NCBI GenBank assembly: GCA_039566865.1
Contig: CM076948.1
Coordinates: 26,597,001-26,661,000, forward strand
Reading direction: 5' to 3'
Length of the DNA stretch: 64,000 nucleotides
From: Aurelia coerulea
Taxonomy: Eukaryota; Cnidaria; Scyphozoa; Semaeostomeae; Ulmaridae
The notes beneath the pieces were generated by a model. The model worked only from the letters and a program-made list of their open reading frames with translations. It was not told where the DNA came from and did no database searches. Position 1 is the stretch's first letter; each line of letters begins with the position of its first letter. Below are positions 30,301-43,300 of the stretch, piece by piece. The translations under genes were made by a program, and so were the position numbers.

Positions 30301-31940
30301 GCTATAGCCTTTGCTATTTTGCAAAAATAGGCCCAACTTTGAGAATACTGATTTTTTTTTTGCAAAAAGTAAGGCTATAGCCTTTGTTTTTTTGCAAAAA
30401 TAGGCCCATTTCGAAAATACCGATTTTTTGGCAAAAATTGGCCCATTTCGAGAATACCGATTTTGGGGCAAAAAGTAAAAGTAAGGCCTTTGCTTTTTTG
30501 CTTTTTTGCAAAAATAGGCCCATTTCTAGAAAGCCAATTTTTTGGCAAAAAGTAAGGCTATAGCCTTTGCTTTTTTGCAAAAATAGGCCCATTTCGAGAA
30601 TACCGATTTTTTGGCAAAAAGTAAGGCTATAGCCTTTGCTTTTTTGCAAAAATAGGCCCATTTCGAGAATACTGATTTTTTGGCAAAAAGTAAGGCTACA
30701 GCCTTTGCTTTTTTGCAAAAATAATCCCATTTTGAGAATAGCGATTTTAAGGTAAAAAGTAAGGCAAAAAGTAAGGCTATAGCCTTTGCTTTTTTCCAAA
30801 AATAGGCCCATTTCGAGAATACTGATTTTTTGGCAAAAAGTAAGGGGGCTATAGCCTTTGCTTTTTTGCAAAAATAGGCCCATTTCGAGAATACCGATTT
30901 TGGGCCAAAAGTAAGGCTATAGCCTTTGCTTTTCTGCAAAAATAGGCCCATTTCGAGAATACCGATTTTGCGGCAAAAAGTAAGGCTATATCCTTTGCTT
31001 TTTTGCAAAAATAGGCCCATTTCGAGAATACAGATTTTTGGCAAAAAGTAAGGCGATAGCCTTTGCTTTTTTGCAAAAATAAGACCATTTCGAGAATACC
31101 GATTTCGGGGCAAAAAGTACAGCTATATCCTTTGCTTTTTTGCAAAAATGGGCCCATTTCGAGAATACTGATTTTTTTGGCAAAAAGTAAGACTATATCC
31201 TTTTCTTTTTTGTAAAAATAGGCCCATTTCGAGAATACTGATTTTTTGGCAAAAAGTAAGGCTATAGCCTTTGCTTTTTTGCAAAAATAGGCCCATTTTG
31301 AGAATACTGTTTTTTGGGCAAAAAGTAAGGCTATAGCATTTGCTTTTATGCAAAAATAGGCCCATTTCGAGGATACCGATTTTTTGGCAAAAAGCAAGGC
31401 TATTGCCTTTGCTTTTCTGCAAAAATAGGCCCATTTCGAGAATACCGATTTTGCGGCAAAAAGTAAGGCTATAGCCTTTGCTTTTTTGCAAAAATAGGCC
31501 CATTTCGAGAATACCGATTTTTTGGCAAAAAGTAAGGCCTTTTTTGCAAAAATAGGCCCATTTTGAGAATACTGATTTTTTGGCAAAAAGTAAGGCTATA
31601 GCCTTTGCTCTTTTGACAAAATTGGCCCATTTCGAGAATACTGATTTTTTGGCAAAAAGTAAGGCTATAGTCTTTGCTTTTTTGCAAAAATAGGCCCATT
31701 TCGAGAATACTGATTTTTTGGCAAAAAGTAAGGCTATAGCCTTTGCTTTTTTACAAAAATAGGCCCATTTCGAGAATACTGATTTTTTGGCAAAAAGTAA
31801 GGCTATAGCCTTTGCTTTTTTACAAAAATAGGCCCATTTCGAGAACACCGATTTTGAGGCAAAAAGTAAGGCTATAGCCTTTGCTTTTTTGCAAAAATAG
31901 GCCCATTTTGAGAATACTGTTTTTTTGGGCAAAAAGTACT
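27356..31940 (-). repeat. 69-bp satellite array (about 66 units) at the centre of the palindrome
   Basis: The unit is 69 bp and includes two perfect dyads, AAGGCTATAGCCTT and TTTTTGCAAAAA, followed by TAGGCCCATTTCGAGAATAC. All units point the same way. Variant units recur in blocks: the shortened GGCCTTTTCGAGAATACC variant appears near 27,562, 28,785 and 30,263, and the GCGATTTTAAGGTAAAAAGT variant near 28,168, 29,451, 29,622 and 30,744. That indicates higher-order duplication of 1.2-1.5 kb. Because 69 is a multiple of three, two minus-strand frames stay open for up to 285 codons, which needs no protein-level selection. It abuts half of a palindromic element on its right edge. Confidence 0.95.
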
Positions 31941-31941
31941 T

Positions 31942-32142
31942 GGCACTGCGGTGTAAACAACTTTCTTATACGAAGGCGCGCTAAGACACAGGAATACAAG
32001 GAAGATATATTTAAATAACACGAGGCATTTACATCAGCAAGAGGAAACAGAACAGAGAAGAAAACAAGACAAGAAAACAAGATGAAGATCAAAACAAGGT
32101 AAATAAATACGTAATTAAAATATCCGTGTCCTAACGCCCTTG
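31942..32142. mobile_element. Half of the palindromic CAAGGG-ended element, right arm
   Basis: Matches one half of the element at 26,024-26,430, from the apex to the CAAGGG end, at the same flanking site (ATAGAAC). The other half is absent and satellite sequence begins one or two bases from the apex. The element was therefore present before the arms arose, and the junction is at its tip. Confidence 0.8.
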
Positions 32143-32660
32143 GTTCTATCATTTCAGGCACTGCACTGTGGATCCATAGTTTCTGTTTAGGCCAAAATTG
32201 ATTTTCAGACAATCTGAAATCGTAGCGTGCCCGCAAAGGACCCTGGGTGACAATGAGTCTTTAAGAGTTTCTTGAATTCGAAACATTAGAGCGTTCTGTA
32301 AACGAACCATTCGCTAAATAACTTCATATCTAACAATATCAAAAAAATTTCAAGAAAGGCCTAAAAGAGAAAAAAGGACAAACAAACAACAATATTTCAC
32401 AGCAAGCATGCATGCATATTTTCGCCTAATCCTCAGTATATTACTGTATATCTTTCCTAGTACAAAAACATTTAAATTTAATATGTCATGGTAATCAAAT
32501 TCACAAATATCAAGGGAAATAAACAATCATACCTTCGTATACAAATCTACAATTCCGAATCAAATATTCACATAACACACGTTGAAATATATTCACGAGA
32601 AACGCAAGGTATACACAGAGCTTAAAACCTTTTCAGAAAAAAAGAAATTACAACAAATTA

Positions 32661-33288
32661 CAATGCCTGCCAAAAAGTCCTTGGAGACTTCAGGTTCCAA
32701 ACATTGTTTTTAAAGTAAACATGAGCATAGATCGAAAGAAGAAGGAAATATCTACACAACTGTCTCGAGCATCTAATTTGCTTGGGCCAAAAGCCGACTG
32801 GGAGGCGATTGAATTCTCTTATTCTCTGGGTGTAATTAAAACACTTACTGCTCAGCTTCTGAACCAAAGGAATAACATGCCCGCGGTAGATGTGTAGATA
32901 TATCCTTCTTCTTTCGATCGATGCTCATGTTTGCTCTTGAAAACAATTTTTGGAAAGAACAACGAGCGAGATAGCTACCTGGGTTTCAGAGAAACTTTTG
33001 CGGCATTACTTGTTTTGAATGACTGGTTGAGAGAATTTCCTTTGTATGTGATCGCTAATCGCTTTGAATTGCAGTGTCAATCAAAAGCGACTCAAGCTAT
33101 TGTATTACGAAATCTGTCCTTGTTTCTGCAGGCGGTTATGAACGTAAGGAAGATCTCCCTCAAAAGTAATTTGATCTGATATGACTGTAAAACGATTGAC
33201 CCAGCATCAGTGCTACAGGGGGAAAAATGACCCAAAAAAGGAAAAAATAAGCTAACGCAACACCCTCCATGACTTTTAGCAAGCATTC
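32661..33288. mobile_element. Tc1-like fold-back element, right copy
   Basis: Mirror counterpart of 24,876-25,503, with the same TA-flanked ends (CAATGCCTGCCAAAAAGTCC). Scattered substitutions and small indels distinguish the copies. It lies downstream of the right gene. Confidence 0.5.
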
Positions 33289-33449
33289 TAACGCACGAAA
33301 GATAATTTCAAAATCATTTAAGTTAATAAAATCATAAATGTTCAGTGAGCTTTGTCACAAAGAGTACTTCATTAAAATGACACGAGGGTGTAAGGAATAT
33401 CTAAAATTAAAGAGTTTTAATATTCTACGATCTTAAGTACTTACAACTA

Positions 33450-33945
33450 TATTGTATGAGAAAGGGTTCACCTTCTTTAAAATTGTTGGTGTACAATTCT
33501 GTGACCTATTTCTTCGAATTAAATGGCTTGAAAGAAACTTTTTCTACTTTGCTATAATTCTACCGTTGGACTTTTCTCAAATTTTCAATATTTTCAGAAT
33601 TTGAGGATTTTTCTTCTTTTCTAAAATTCAAGAAAAGTTAAAAAAAAGCTTCGTAATTTCAAAACTTTTAGATACTACACAGAATGATTCCCAAGAAAAC
33701 CATAGTTCTTAAATGTCTACCATAAGGTATCAAGAACAAATCATTTCACTCTCCTGGTTTACGATTAGAAATTTGATGACGTCACAGCCTCAAATGAGTG
33801 AAATATGAAATAGGCTGTAATTTCGAAACATATTGAAGATTTCTGAAAAGTCCAACGGTAGAATTATAGCAAAGTAACTAAAGTTTCTTTCAAGGCATTC
33901 AGTTCAAAGAAATCGGTCGTTACACCGATTTTTAAGATCTGGAAC
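33450..33945. mobile_element. Fold-back repeat of the CATAGG family, right copy
   Basis: Mirror counterpart of 24,225-24,715, showing the same opposed TATAATTCTACCGTTGGAC blocks. Shared between arms, hence older than the arm split. Confidence 0.5.
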
Positions 33946-33963
33946 CTATCCTTGTATAAACTA

Positions 33964-34228
33964 CAATGCTTGCCAAAAGTCTTGGAACACCTTTGTTATT
34001 TTGCCTTTTTTTGCGATTTCCCTCTCTCCCCCTCAGAACAATGTCGTTCTGTGATGATAAAATGGGGATGGCAGAACAATTCGCGACTCTGATGGAATGC
34101 TGGCACAATAACCTTGCAAATCAACATTATTTCGGGGGTGAGGGGGTGTTTCAACCTAATAGCTATGGTTAGAACTGCGGATTGTCAAGAAATGGCCTAA
34201 ATGTTCCAAGGACTTTTGGCAGGCATTG
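33964..34228. mobile_element. Tc1-like MITE, right copy
   Basis: Mirror counterpart of 23,935-24,200, with the CAATGCTTGCCAAAAGTC and CAATGCCTGCCAAAAGTCC ends. It lies about 90 bp past the stop codon of the right gene. Confidence 0.6.
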
Positions 34229-34320
34229 CATACTGACTACAGTAAGGCACTATCTATCTACCAACACAGTCATTGACAGTGAATAAAAAATCAAAACTTG
34301 CCTAGACTTCATACAGATCT

Positions 34321-37300
34321 TCAACGTGCAAAAATCTTCTTGTCCAAATTCAGAATTGGATACTCCAATCCAATAGCCAAGAGGAATGCTGCTGCGTAGG
34401 AGATCACTGTGACGGAGACAAACTGGAAGCCCTAAGCAAGAAAAAAGATCATTTCACTGTTTTGCCTTGTTTGTGAAAGCATGTATAAAATGTGATATCC
34501 CATTATTGCAGGACGCTCTCCTTTGTTACCAAAATAAAGTAAATATCTCTAGAAATATTCTTACTCATAAAAGATACCCTATTTTTTGGAGCCAATAAAG
34601 TACCAATTTTGCAACAAACGAAACAATTGCCATATTTGTCTCAGGAAGTGTCCCTTTAGCTTAATGAAGAAAATTCCCTTAAAGTGTCCAGCCCTCCTCC
34701 CCATGTTTAAAATGGATGAACCTAAAGTTAAAACTAACCAAGAAAGTTGTGTTGTAGTTTACAGATGGAACATGCTAAACGAAGGCTACTAGGTTCTTTG
34801 AAGATACCAAGAAAGAACTCCGAGGAGCTTTTTAGCTAGGTACCCCTTGTCTGACAAGCTAACTTAGGGTAATGAATTCATGAAATTTGTTTCGTACATA
34901 GCACATTTTAAGAAAAGTAACTAAATTTTAAGACATCCCAACGTCCATGTAGGCAAATGCATCCGAACGAATGTGGGCGGTTCGTGTTTTAACTGATGTA
35001 TCCGGTGCCAAGCACTGGGATCGCAGAAGTAGACAAGACCTAATCGAGTCTGCGACTCCCTGTCATGACGCTCAAGTGGTGGGGCTCTACCTGGGATCGA
35101 ACCCTTTCCGCCTGACTGTTCTGACGGCAAAGTCAGAGGATTACAACACTGTGCCAGAGCACCACTGCGCCAACACGACACGAGAAACACGACCACTTGC
35201 CAACTTGACAACTGACTAGATGTACCCCCTACCCTCCCCTATTCTCTGGATGATGTTGACTTGAAGAAAAGAAAGTGTTAATCATTTAAGTTAGGAGATA
35301 TCGTGGTTTTAACCAACTTATTATAAAGCAATATTTTATTAATTCTGTTAAGAGCTGATTGAGCAAAAAGTTATTATTTCAAGATCTATATTGACATGCT
35401 ACCATGTCCATAATTTATATTTAATCAAATCAAGGAATTTCATTTTTTAACCAGCCTTCTACGAATTCAATAAATCCTGTTCACTAAGAAATCGATATAC
35501 CGGGTGTCCCAAAAAAATGTATACGGATTTGGTTGACTACAGCCATGTGAATTTAGCTTTAATCATTGTCTAATCCCTCTAAAAATGTTCCTTGATAGTT
35601 AACTTGAACATAGATACCTCGTTTGTTGATATTGGTACTTTGAGACCAAACATGTAGATCCTGAAAGTTCAAATTTGCCTCCTCCTGCAAACCAGAGCTT
35701 TAGCCTTTTGGCCTAAGTAATTATAAGGCACAGTGTATAAATCAAAGATAGCCTTGATGAAATTTGAACAACATTAGATCTTGTGTTATTCTGTTTTCCA
35801 GAAGTCACCCCACAGTCACCCATTGGGCAGTTTCTTAATTTTTCATTAATTTCAGTTCTTAATTTTGATGTACTTCAGAAACTTGCTAGGCCAAAACTCT
35901 GGTATGCAAATGCATGCACATTTGAGCTTTCAAGATTGATATTTCTGCCCTCAAATCACCAATACCAACAAACGAGGTCTCTGTGTTCAAGTAAACTATC
36001 GAAGAACATTTTGAGAGTGATTAGTCATTGATTAAAGCTAAATTCACATCACTGGAGTCAAGCAAATCTGTATACATTTTTTTGGGACACCCGGTACATT
36101 GTTAGTAAAGGAGTGGCAGACACAGCTTATGAATATACCTAATCCTACCAGGCACTTAATATGCTTTATACTGCTATGTACTATGTAATATACTTAATAA
36201 CATTATACAAATATAATTAAGATTTCATCTACAATGTATATTTTCTTTCACGTGATTTGGGAACTTTTTGTCAGCAATTTCTTTGACATGATGTACAGTA
36301 GCATACGGTCTTGCTAGAATTCTTAATTATTACGACCACTTGGATATGCCAATCTTTCAAATGAGGTTTTAACACAGCTCTTATTGTATGGTGATAAGAA
36401 CCTCCCTAACGATATTAGCAGGAACATACTCTATTTCAATTTATCCATAAAACTGATCGGTTAGATTAAGCTCATTTCAAACTTCGTCACACGCCATGCA
36501 GCCACCCAGTGCCTTTTCTTTGCAACCTTCCTTTGTTTTCTTCAGTTTTGTAATTGCTACGTCTATGTTGTATACATTTTCTTTTCAATGTTCTTCATGC
36601 AATGGCTATGGGGTAATCATATACTCTTTTGCTCACCGTAGTATCGTCCTTTTAGTATTGTAAACCAATTTAAGGAACGTAATTAGTTATGCTTCACATA
36701 CATTTTTAAATGGAATAACGAAATAGCTGGGTGCAAATTGATTACAACCTCCTTAGTTCTGTCTTGCTCCTTAGATACAATTTACAGATTTTCAAACGGT
36801 CATTTAACTCCCATGAAGTTACCTCTTTCTGTTAGCCTTTTGACTTCCTTTATTTCATTGCTTCCATTCAGGTCATTTGCATAATGAATGAATTAAAATG
36901 AATAAAAAAATACCCTGAAAACAATCTCCGTTTGACAGGTCATTGCTTCTCGGATATCAAGACGATATCATTGGCAGACACGTCATATCATTTAATGTTG
37001 AACATCTTCAGATCCATTTTAAAATTCACATGACAAAAATTGGTAGTCTTATCCTGAAATTATCAGGGATTTACTCGAGAGAGCCTTCAAGAAACTTTCA
37101 AAACAGGCCTAAAATCACGACCTAATTTTCCTAACATTTCTGCCTTACAGCGATGACTTCAACCGTTTTAGCACGAGTTATTCTTTTCAGAGGATGAAAT
37201 CGCCCGGAATAATGTTGTTATGCTATCAGAGATGACACATTCATCATCCCAAGGCGATAACACGTGCTAAAGGATGTAAAAGTCATTGCAGTGAGGCAGG

Positions 37301-40300
37301 AAATTTGGTAGTGATTTTAGGCCTGTTTTAAAGATTTCTTGAAGTTGCTTTCCTGAGAAAACTTCTCATAATTTCAGAACAGGGGACCATTATAGAATTA
37401 AGGTCATCTTGACCTTTTAATGCTATCTCTGCCACTGTAATTAGGGGTCTTTTCCTTCGCGTTTTTAACCTACTGTATCTATTTTTATATTATGAAACTT
37501 ACAAATATTTTTAATTGTGGCAAATTTTACATAAATACATATAACAGAGTGGCCGATTTCCGTCAGATAAATTTTAAAATACATTGAAACATGTTCAGTA
37601 TGGAATGACATACCTGCCCATGGATTAACAAACCTTTCAAATAAAAATTTACTCCAAATAATCCTGTATGGCCACGAAAAGTTATCTTTAGGTTCAAATA
37701 AAAAAATTCTCGAGGCAACGTTAAAACATATTCAGGCCTCAGAACGGTTTCAGTAAGTTCCTAACTTTGTTGTTAAAAACCTCCTCTCTCTTGTAATTTG
37801 TTTTTTCTCACATTTGTTTTTTGTTGTTTTAATTCTTTGACGGAATTATGTCATCGTTATTTGCCATTTGCTATTTTGTAATATGTAATTTGTAATATCT
37901 AAATGTAACATTAATTTGAATCTCTATGTTAAATGTTATGGTCGCAGGGTGGCTATGTATTTCCATGCTCCTTGTGGCATCGTCTTGTAACCATTATCTG
38001 TTGATTGTAAATTTCATGGGAAAATGAAGAGAACATACCTGCCAATGCTATTGCCTTGATATCCAGGGAGCAGTGACCTTTCAAATGGGGATCGTTTTAC
38101 TCACCCAGTTAAGAAAACCAAACAAATACAAATGTACTTACAAGATCCATATCAGTGTAAGTTCTTGATGACTGCTTACAACTAAAGAACAACATAATTG
38201 TCATGGGATGAAGAAGGTATGCACCATAAGTCAAACGGCTGAGTGGCATGAAAGCACGCCATGACAGGAATTTGTCCACCAGGCCTAAACGAAAACAAAA
38301 TAATTTTGACAAATGAAATGATTAAAAGTGCTCACAAAAATCTTCATGGACAAGAAACGTTCCCTTAGCTGTAAACTTAGTATTTCGCAGATTCTATAGT
38401 CCTCCAAGAATGCTAAAATCAAGTAAATTTTGAAAGAAAGCGTTCTATGTTGAAATGTATATTTTTCTGCATGTTTAAAACGTTAAAACTGTTGTTCATC
38501 TATAAAACAGAGCTACCAATCCTTTCAAAAATGTACCGGGTGAGTCAGAAAAATGTATTCACTGTTTGAAAAATAGAATTATCAATAGCAGAATTACATA
38601 TAGCACCATATTGTAAAATTTTAATTCCACCATTTTACTGATGCTTTATCTTCTCAATATCTTTGGTGCAGTGTTTCCTTTTAAAATTAGGAACCGACTC
38701 ACCCAGTATGAAGCTCGTTGGGATGAAGAGTTTGCAATGTGTGAAAGACAGAGGAAACAATCAAAACAGGAATAAATTCTGAAACGTACCTCCGTAACCA
38801 TTGTGGCATAAATAAATGACAATAGAGACAGCTATTCCCCATGCAATTACTGACAAAGAACCATATGAAATATTCTCTGCCTTTGTAAATTTATGACCAC
38901 CATGTTTAGAGCTTCCCCATGTACCATAAACAACAGTCATTCCTAATACGATGGCAACGATCCAGCCACATATAGCAATGAGCTGAAAGACAAAAACGTG
39001 AGAAACGGTCTTTTTTAGAGCTTCCCCGTGTGCCATAAACAACAGTCATTCCTAATACGATGGCATCGATCCAGCCACATATAGCAATGAGCTGAAAGAC
39101 AAAAACGTGAGAAACGGTCTTTTTTAGAGCTTCCCCATGTACCATAAACAACAGTCATTCCTAATACGATGTCAACGATCCAGCCACATATAGCAATGAG
39201 CTGAATAACAAAAACGTGAGAAACGGTCTTTTTTAGAGCTTCCCCATGTACCATAAACAACAGTCATTCCTAATACGATGGCAACGATCCAGCCACATAT
39301 AGCAATGAGCTGAAAGACAAAAACGTGAGAAAAGGTCTTTTTTAGAGCTTCCCCATGTACCATAAGCAACAGTCATTCCTAATACGATGGCAACGATCCA
39401 GCCACATAAAGCAATGAGCTGAAAGACAAAAACGTGAGAAACGGTCTTTTTTAGAGCTTCCCCATGTACCATAAACAACAGTCATTCCTAATACGATGGC
39501 AACGATCCAGCCATATATAGCAATGAGCTGAAAGACAAAAACGTGAGAAACGGTCTTTTTTAGAGCTTCCCCATGTACCATAAACAACAGTCATTCCTAA
39601 TACGATGGCAACGATCCAGCCATATATAGCAATGAGCTGAAAGACAAAAACGTGAGAAACGGTCTTTTTTAGAGCTTCCCCATGTACCATAAACAACAGT
39701 CATTCCTAATACGATGGCAACGATCCAACCATAGATAGCAATGAGCTGAAAGACAAAAACGTGAGAAACGGTCTTTTTAGAGCTTCCCCATGTACCATAA
39801 ACAACAGTCATCCCTAATACGATGGCAACGATCCAGCCATATATAGCAATGAGCTGAAAGACAAAAATGTGAGAAACGGTCTTTTTTAGAGCTTCCCCAT
39901 GTACCATAAACAACAGTCATTCCTAATACGATGGCAACGATCCAACCATATATAGCAATGAGCTGAAAGACAAAAACGTGAGAAACGGTATTTTTTAGAG
40001 CTTCCCCATGTACCATAAACAACAGTCATTCCTAATACGATGGCAACGATCCAACCATATATAGCAATGAGCTGAAAGACAAAAACGTGAGAAACGGTCT
40101 TTTTTAGAGCTTCCCCATGTACCATAAACAACAGTCATTCCTAATACGACGGCAACGATCCAGCCACATATAGCAATGAGCTGAAAGACAGAATCGTGAG
40201 AATTTTAGAATTACCTTGTTTACTCGTTTCCAAATTGCGTAAAAAATCCATTGGTGGAATGGAATGCTCCAAAACACGTTCACATGAGAGTTAAATTGCT

Positions 40301-43300
40301 CCATTCCGTAGAATTCGTAGAGCCGGAAATGTATTTCCCAACCAAACATAACAATTTTTAAAATGGTAGGTTTCGGACTCACCATGGCGTTTCAGCGGTT
40401 TGCTTAAGAAACCGGGCATCTTCCCGAAGTCCCCAGGTCTACCAAACCTTTTGCCTTTTAGGGCTAAGGTTCAGAGGGCCTTCCAAACCTAATCGTTTTT
40501 GGTGATTTTGGAGCCAACCAAAAATCAATTTCGAGTCTACTAAGTCTATCGTTTACAGAAGTGGAATCAATCAAAACACCCTTAAATACCATTTTTATTA
40601 CCCGGTAGAAAAAATACGCCACAGCACAAAACCAAGGGCGGACACTCAGCACATGTATATACGGGGAGTTATGTCCGATATTTCAGGGTTAAAATGTTGC
40701 CTAAAGAAATATTTTGGGTCCAAATGAAATGAAATTATGGCCATAATATTTTTTGGTATCAAATATAGTTATACCGATATTTTTGGGTTTTTTTAAAGGC
40801 AATCCTGATCTCAATTTGCATTGTTTCGGGATAATTTATGTTCGTTTGCAGATGTCTAAGTATGTATGACCTGATATTGTTGGGTTGTAATGAAGCTGTA
40901 CTGATAAATTGGGTTGTCTGAAAATCCATCTGACTGACCCCCCTGTATGTGTATATGTTGTCAGTTGCTGATGACAGAGATCTATAAAACTAAATCGAAT
41001 ATCACCCTAAGCTTCATGACTGAAATTTTCATTGACAAGAATCTCTCCTATCATCTTAGAAATAAAAGTCTTTTAAAAATGCCCCAGGCCCAGACAGTTC
41101 GGTTTGGGATAGATAGTATTACTTTCTTAAAGGGGCTCAGTCATCAAACAGTAAACAAATCCGTAAACTCGCACGTGTCGGGGATTATCCATCGTTCATC
41201 CATTGCTCTGCAGTTTTTTTGGTGGCTTCACCCAAGCCACACGAGAGTGACCGTTAAAAATCCACCTATATCCGAGCAATCGCAGAAGATATGAATGTTT
41301 GGTTTGTTCCTTATTGAAGTACAAGGATTAATGCCCAAACAGCAACTTTCATTTTGAAAAAAATACGAAAATCCTGTGTGACATCACCTTTCAAAAAACT
41401 GCAAACAATCATCGTTTGTTTACATTTTGACGACGGAGCCCCTTTAAGATGTAAGCTGTGGCATGGACTCTCGATCCACTCATAGATCCATTGGGGGCAC
41501 AAAATGATCAAAAAAGGGATCTACACTTACCCAGTTGTATCTTCCTCGCAATTTGAGCTTGTTGAAAATAATGTAACCAAGAACCATACCAATTAAATAT
41601 GGACTAATTCTGCAATATGGCTTTGTGTAGATTATGTCTGAAAATGACTCTGATTCATCTTTCCTTCAAATAAAAGCAGAATCCAGGAATTAGAGCCCCA
41701 ACATACATCAAATATTTGCTATTTTCTAAAGCAGCTTGTCTTAAAATGAAGCAATAAAGCTGACGTGGACCTGCTGTCTATTAAAATGAAACGTTTATGA
41801 ACTTCTAAAAATGTACAAGTTTTCAAATATTTTGAAATGAAGTCCTCTACCTAAAATTTGAACCACTCAAAGTCTAATAATTAACGAAATTCCTCTGTGC
41901 TAAAGTGGTTCTGTAGTTTTTCCGGGGCAGGCTTCCAGCTTCCTTTTCATCCACTTTTTCATAAATGCTATGGACAAGGGGAATTTGAAAGCTGTGTATG
42001 GAACATATCATTAATTAGCTACCAACAATCATCAGTAGTTGAACAATAGTAGCTATGGTTCAACCCCCCCCCCCTCAATGTATTCAGGGTGATCATTTTG
42101 GAAGGTCATGAGTGCACAGTGAGCCAAGTTCGTTCTCCTATGCTTGGAGATGGAATAAATTTCCATAATATTTATGCAGGAAAATTCAAGTGTGAGTTTT
42201 GCCTGGTCGCAGGAAGAAAGAGAAATATTTGTAATGCCCTGGCAATAAGACGCATAAGAAATAGCGTTTTTGATTTGATTTGATTTTATCTCTTCTATCC
42301 ATCTGGTAGTACATCCTGGGTCCATGCTTAAAACTTACAATAATTAATAATTTTCAATAAATATAAGATAAGCTATATATAACTAAACTACATTACAAAT
42401 CATCACAAAACAAATAATGGAATTCTTACGGTCTTGTCCCAGCGTCGGCAACGATTTGGAGAGCGTCTAAGTTGTAATGACCAATTAAGACACTTGTAAC
42501 AATAACACTCGCAATGATCAAGCCACCATTTGCAACCAAAGTTCCTACCCATCTGAACCTGCTCAGAAAGAATAACATTCTTAAAGTCTAAATTTTTCCT
42601 GCATTTCTAAGAGTTGATAGATTTGTTTATCTGTAAGACACAACTGTCAACCCTTTTTAAGAATGTAGCGAGAATTAATCTTGAATGTTCGGACTTCCTC
42701 CACCTCCACCTACAAACAAAGACTTTAGCCCTTTGGCCCAGCAAATTTCTAATTCAAATTGAAATTCCAAATTAAGACTAAAGAAAAATTTAAAAACTGG
42801 ACAATAGGTGAGGTCTAGCAAATAATCTAACTTTGTTGAAATCTTATCAAGGCTATCATTGACTTATTCGTCGTGTTTCAAAAGTCTGCTCAGGCCAAAA
42901 CACCAAAGATCTGATTTGTAGGTGACAACAAACTTGAACTTCAGAAATTGATATTCAACTCTCACAGCACCAAAATCAACAAACAAGATATCTATGTTCA
43001 AGTTAACTGTCAAGAAACATTTTGTAACTAATTAGCCATTGATTAAAGGGTTTGTGCAAGGTTGAAAGCTTGCATTTACAAAGAGCAAAAACATCTAGAA
43101 ATAGCCTATTCAACCAAGGGCGCCTACCTTGTAGGAAGTGCGTTTATTCCCGGTACTGTACGCGTAGCAATTGGTGTCCTATGACCCGGTCCTGTTAATC
43201 TTTGTATTTCAAATTCTAACGCCTGTTAGTGTTGACCAATCAAAAATCACGCTGTCTGATTCCCTGTAGCCAGATCGTATAACAGTTGATCTCGTGTTAC

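Noticed and set aside
27356..31940. Long minus-strand open frames (up to 285 codons) with a 23-residue repeated peptide
   Set aside because: The repeat unit is 69 bp, a multiple of three, so frames stay open automatically in two phases. There is no start context, splice pattern or known domain.
27356..31940. CRISPR-like array
   Set aside because: Units are directly adjacent without unique spacers, and the host is an animal; this is a satellite.
39000..40131. Series of overlapping 81-codon open frames on the minus strand
   Set aside because: They are readings of the exon 13 acceptor array through its linker in shifted frames, not separate genes.
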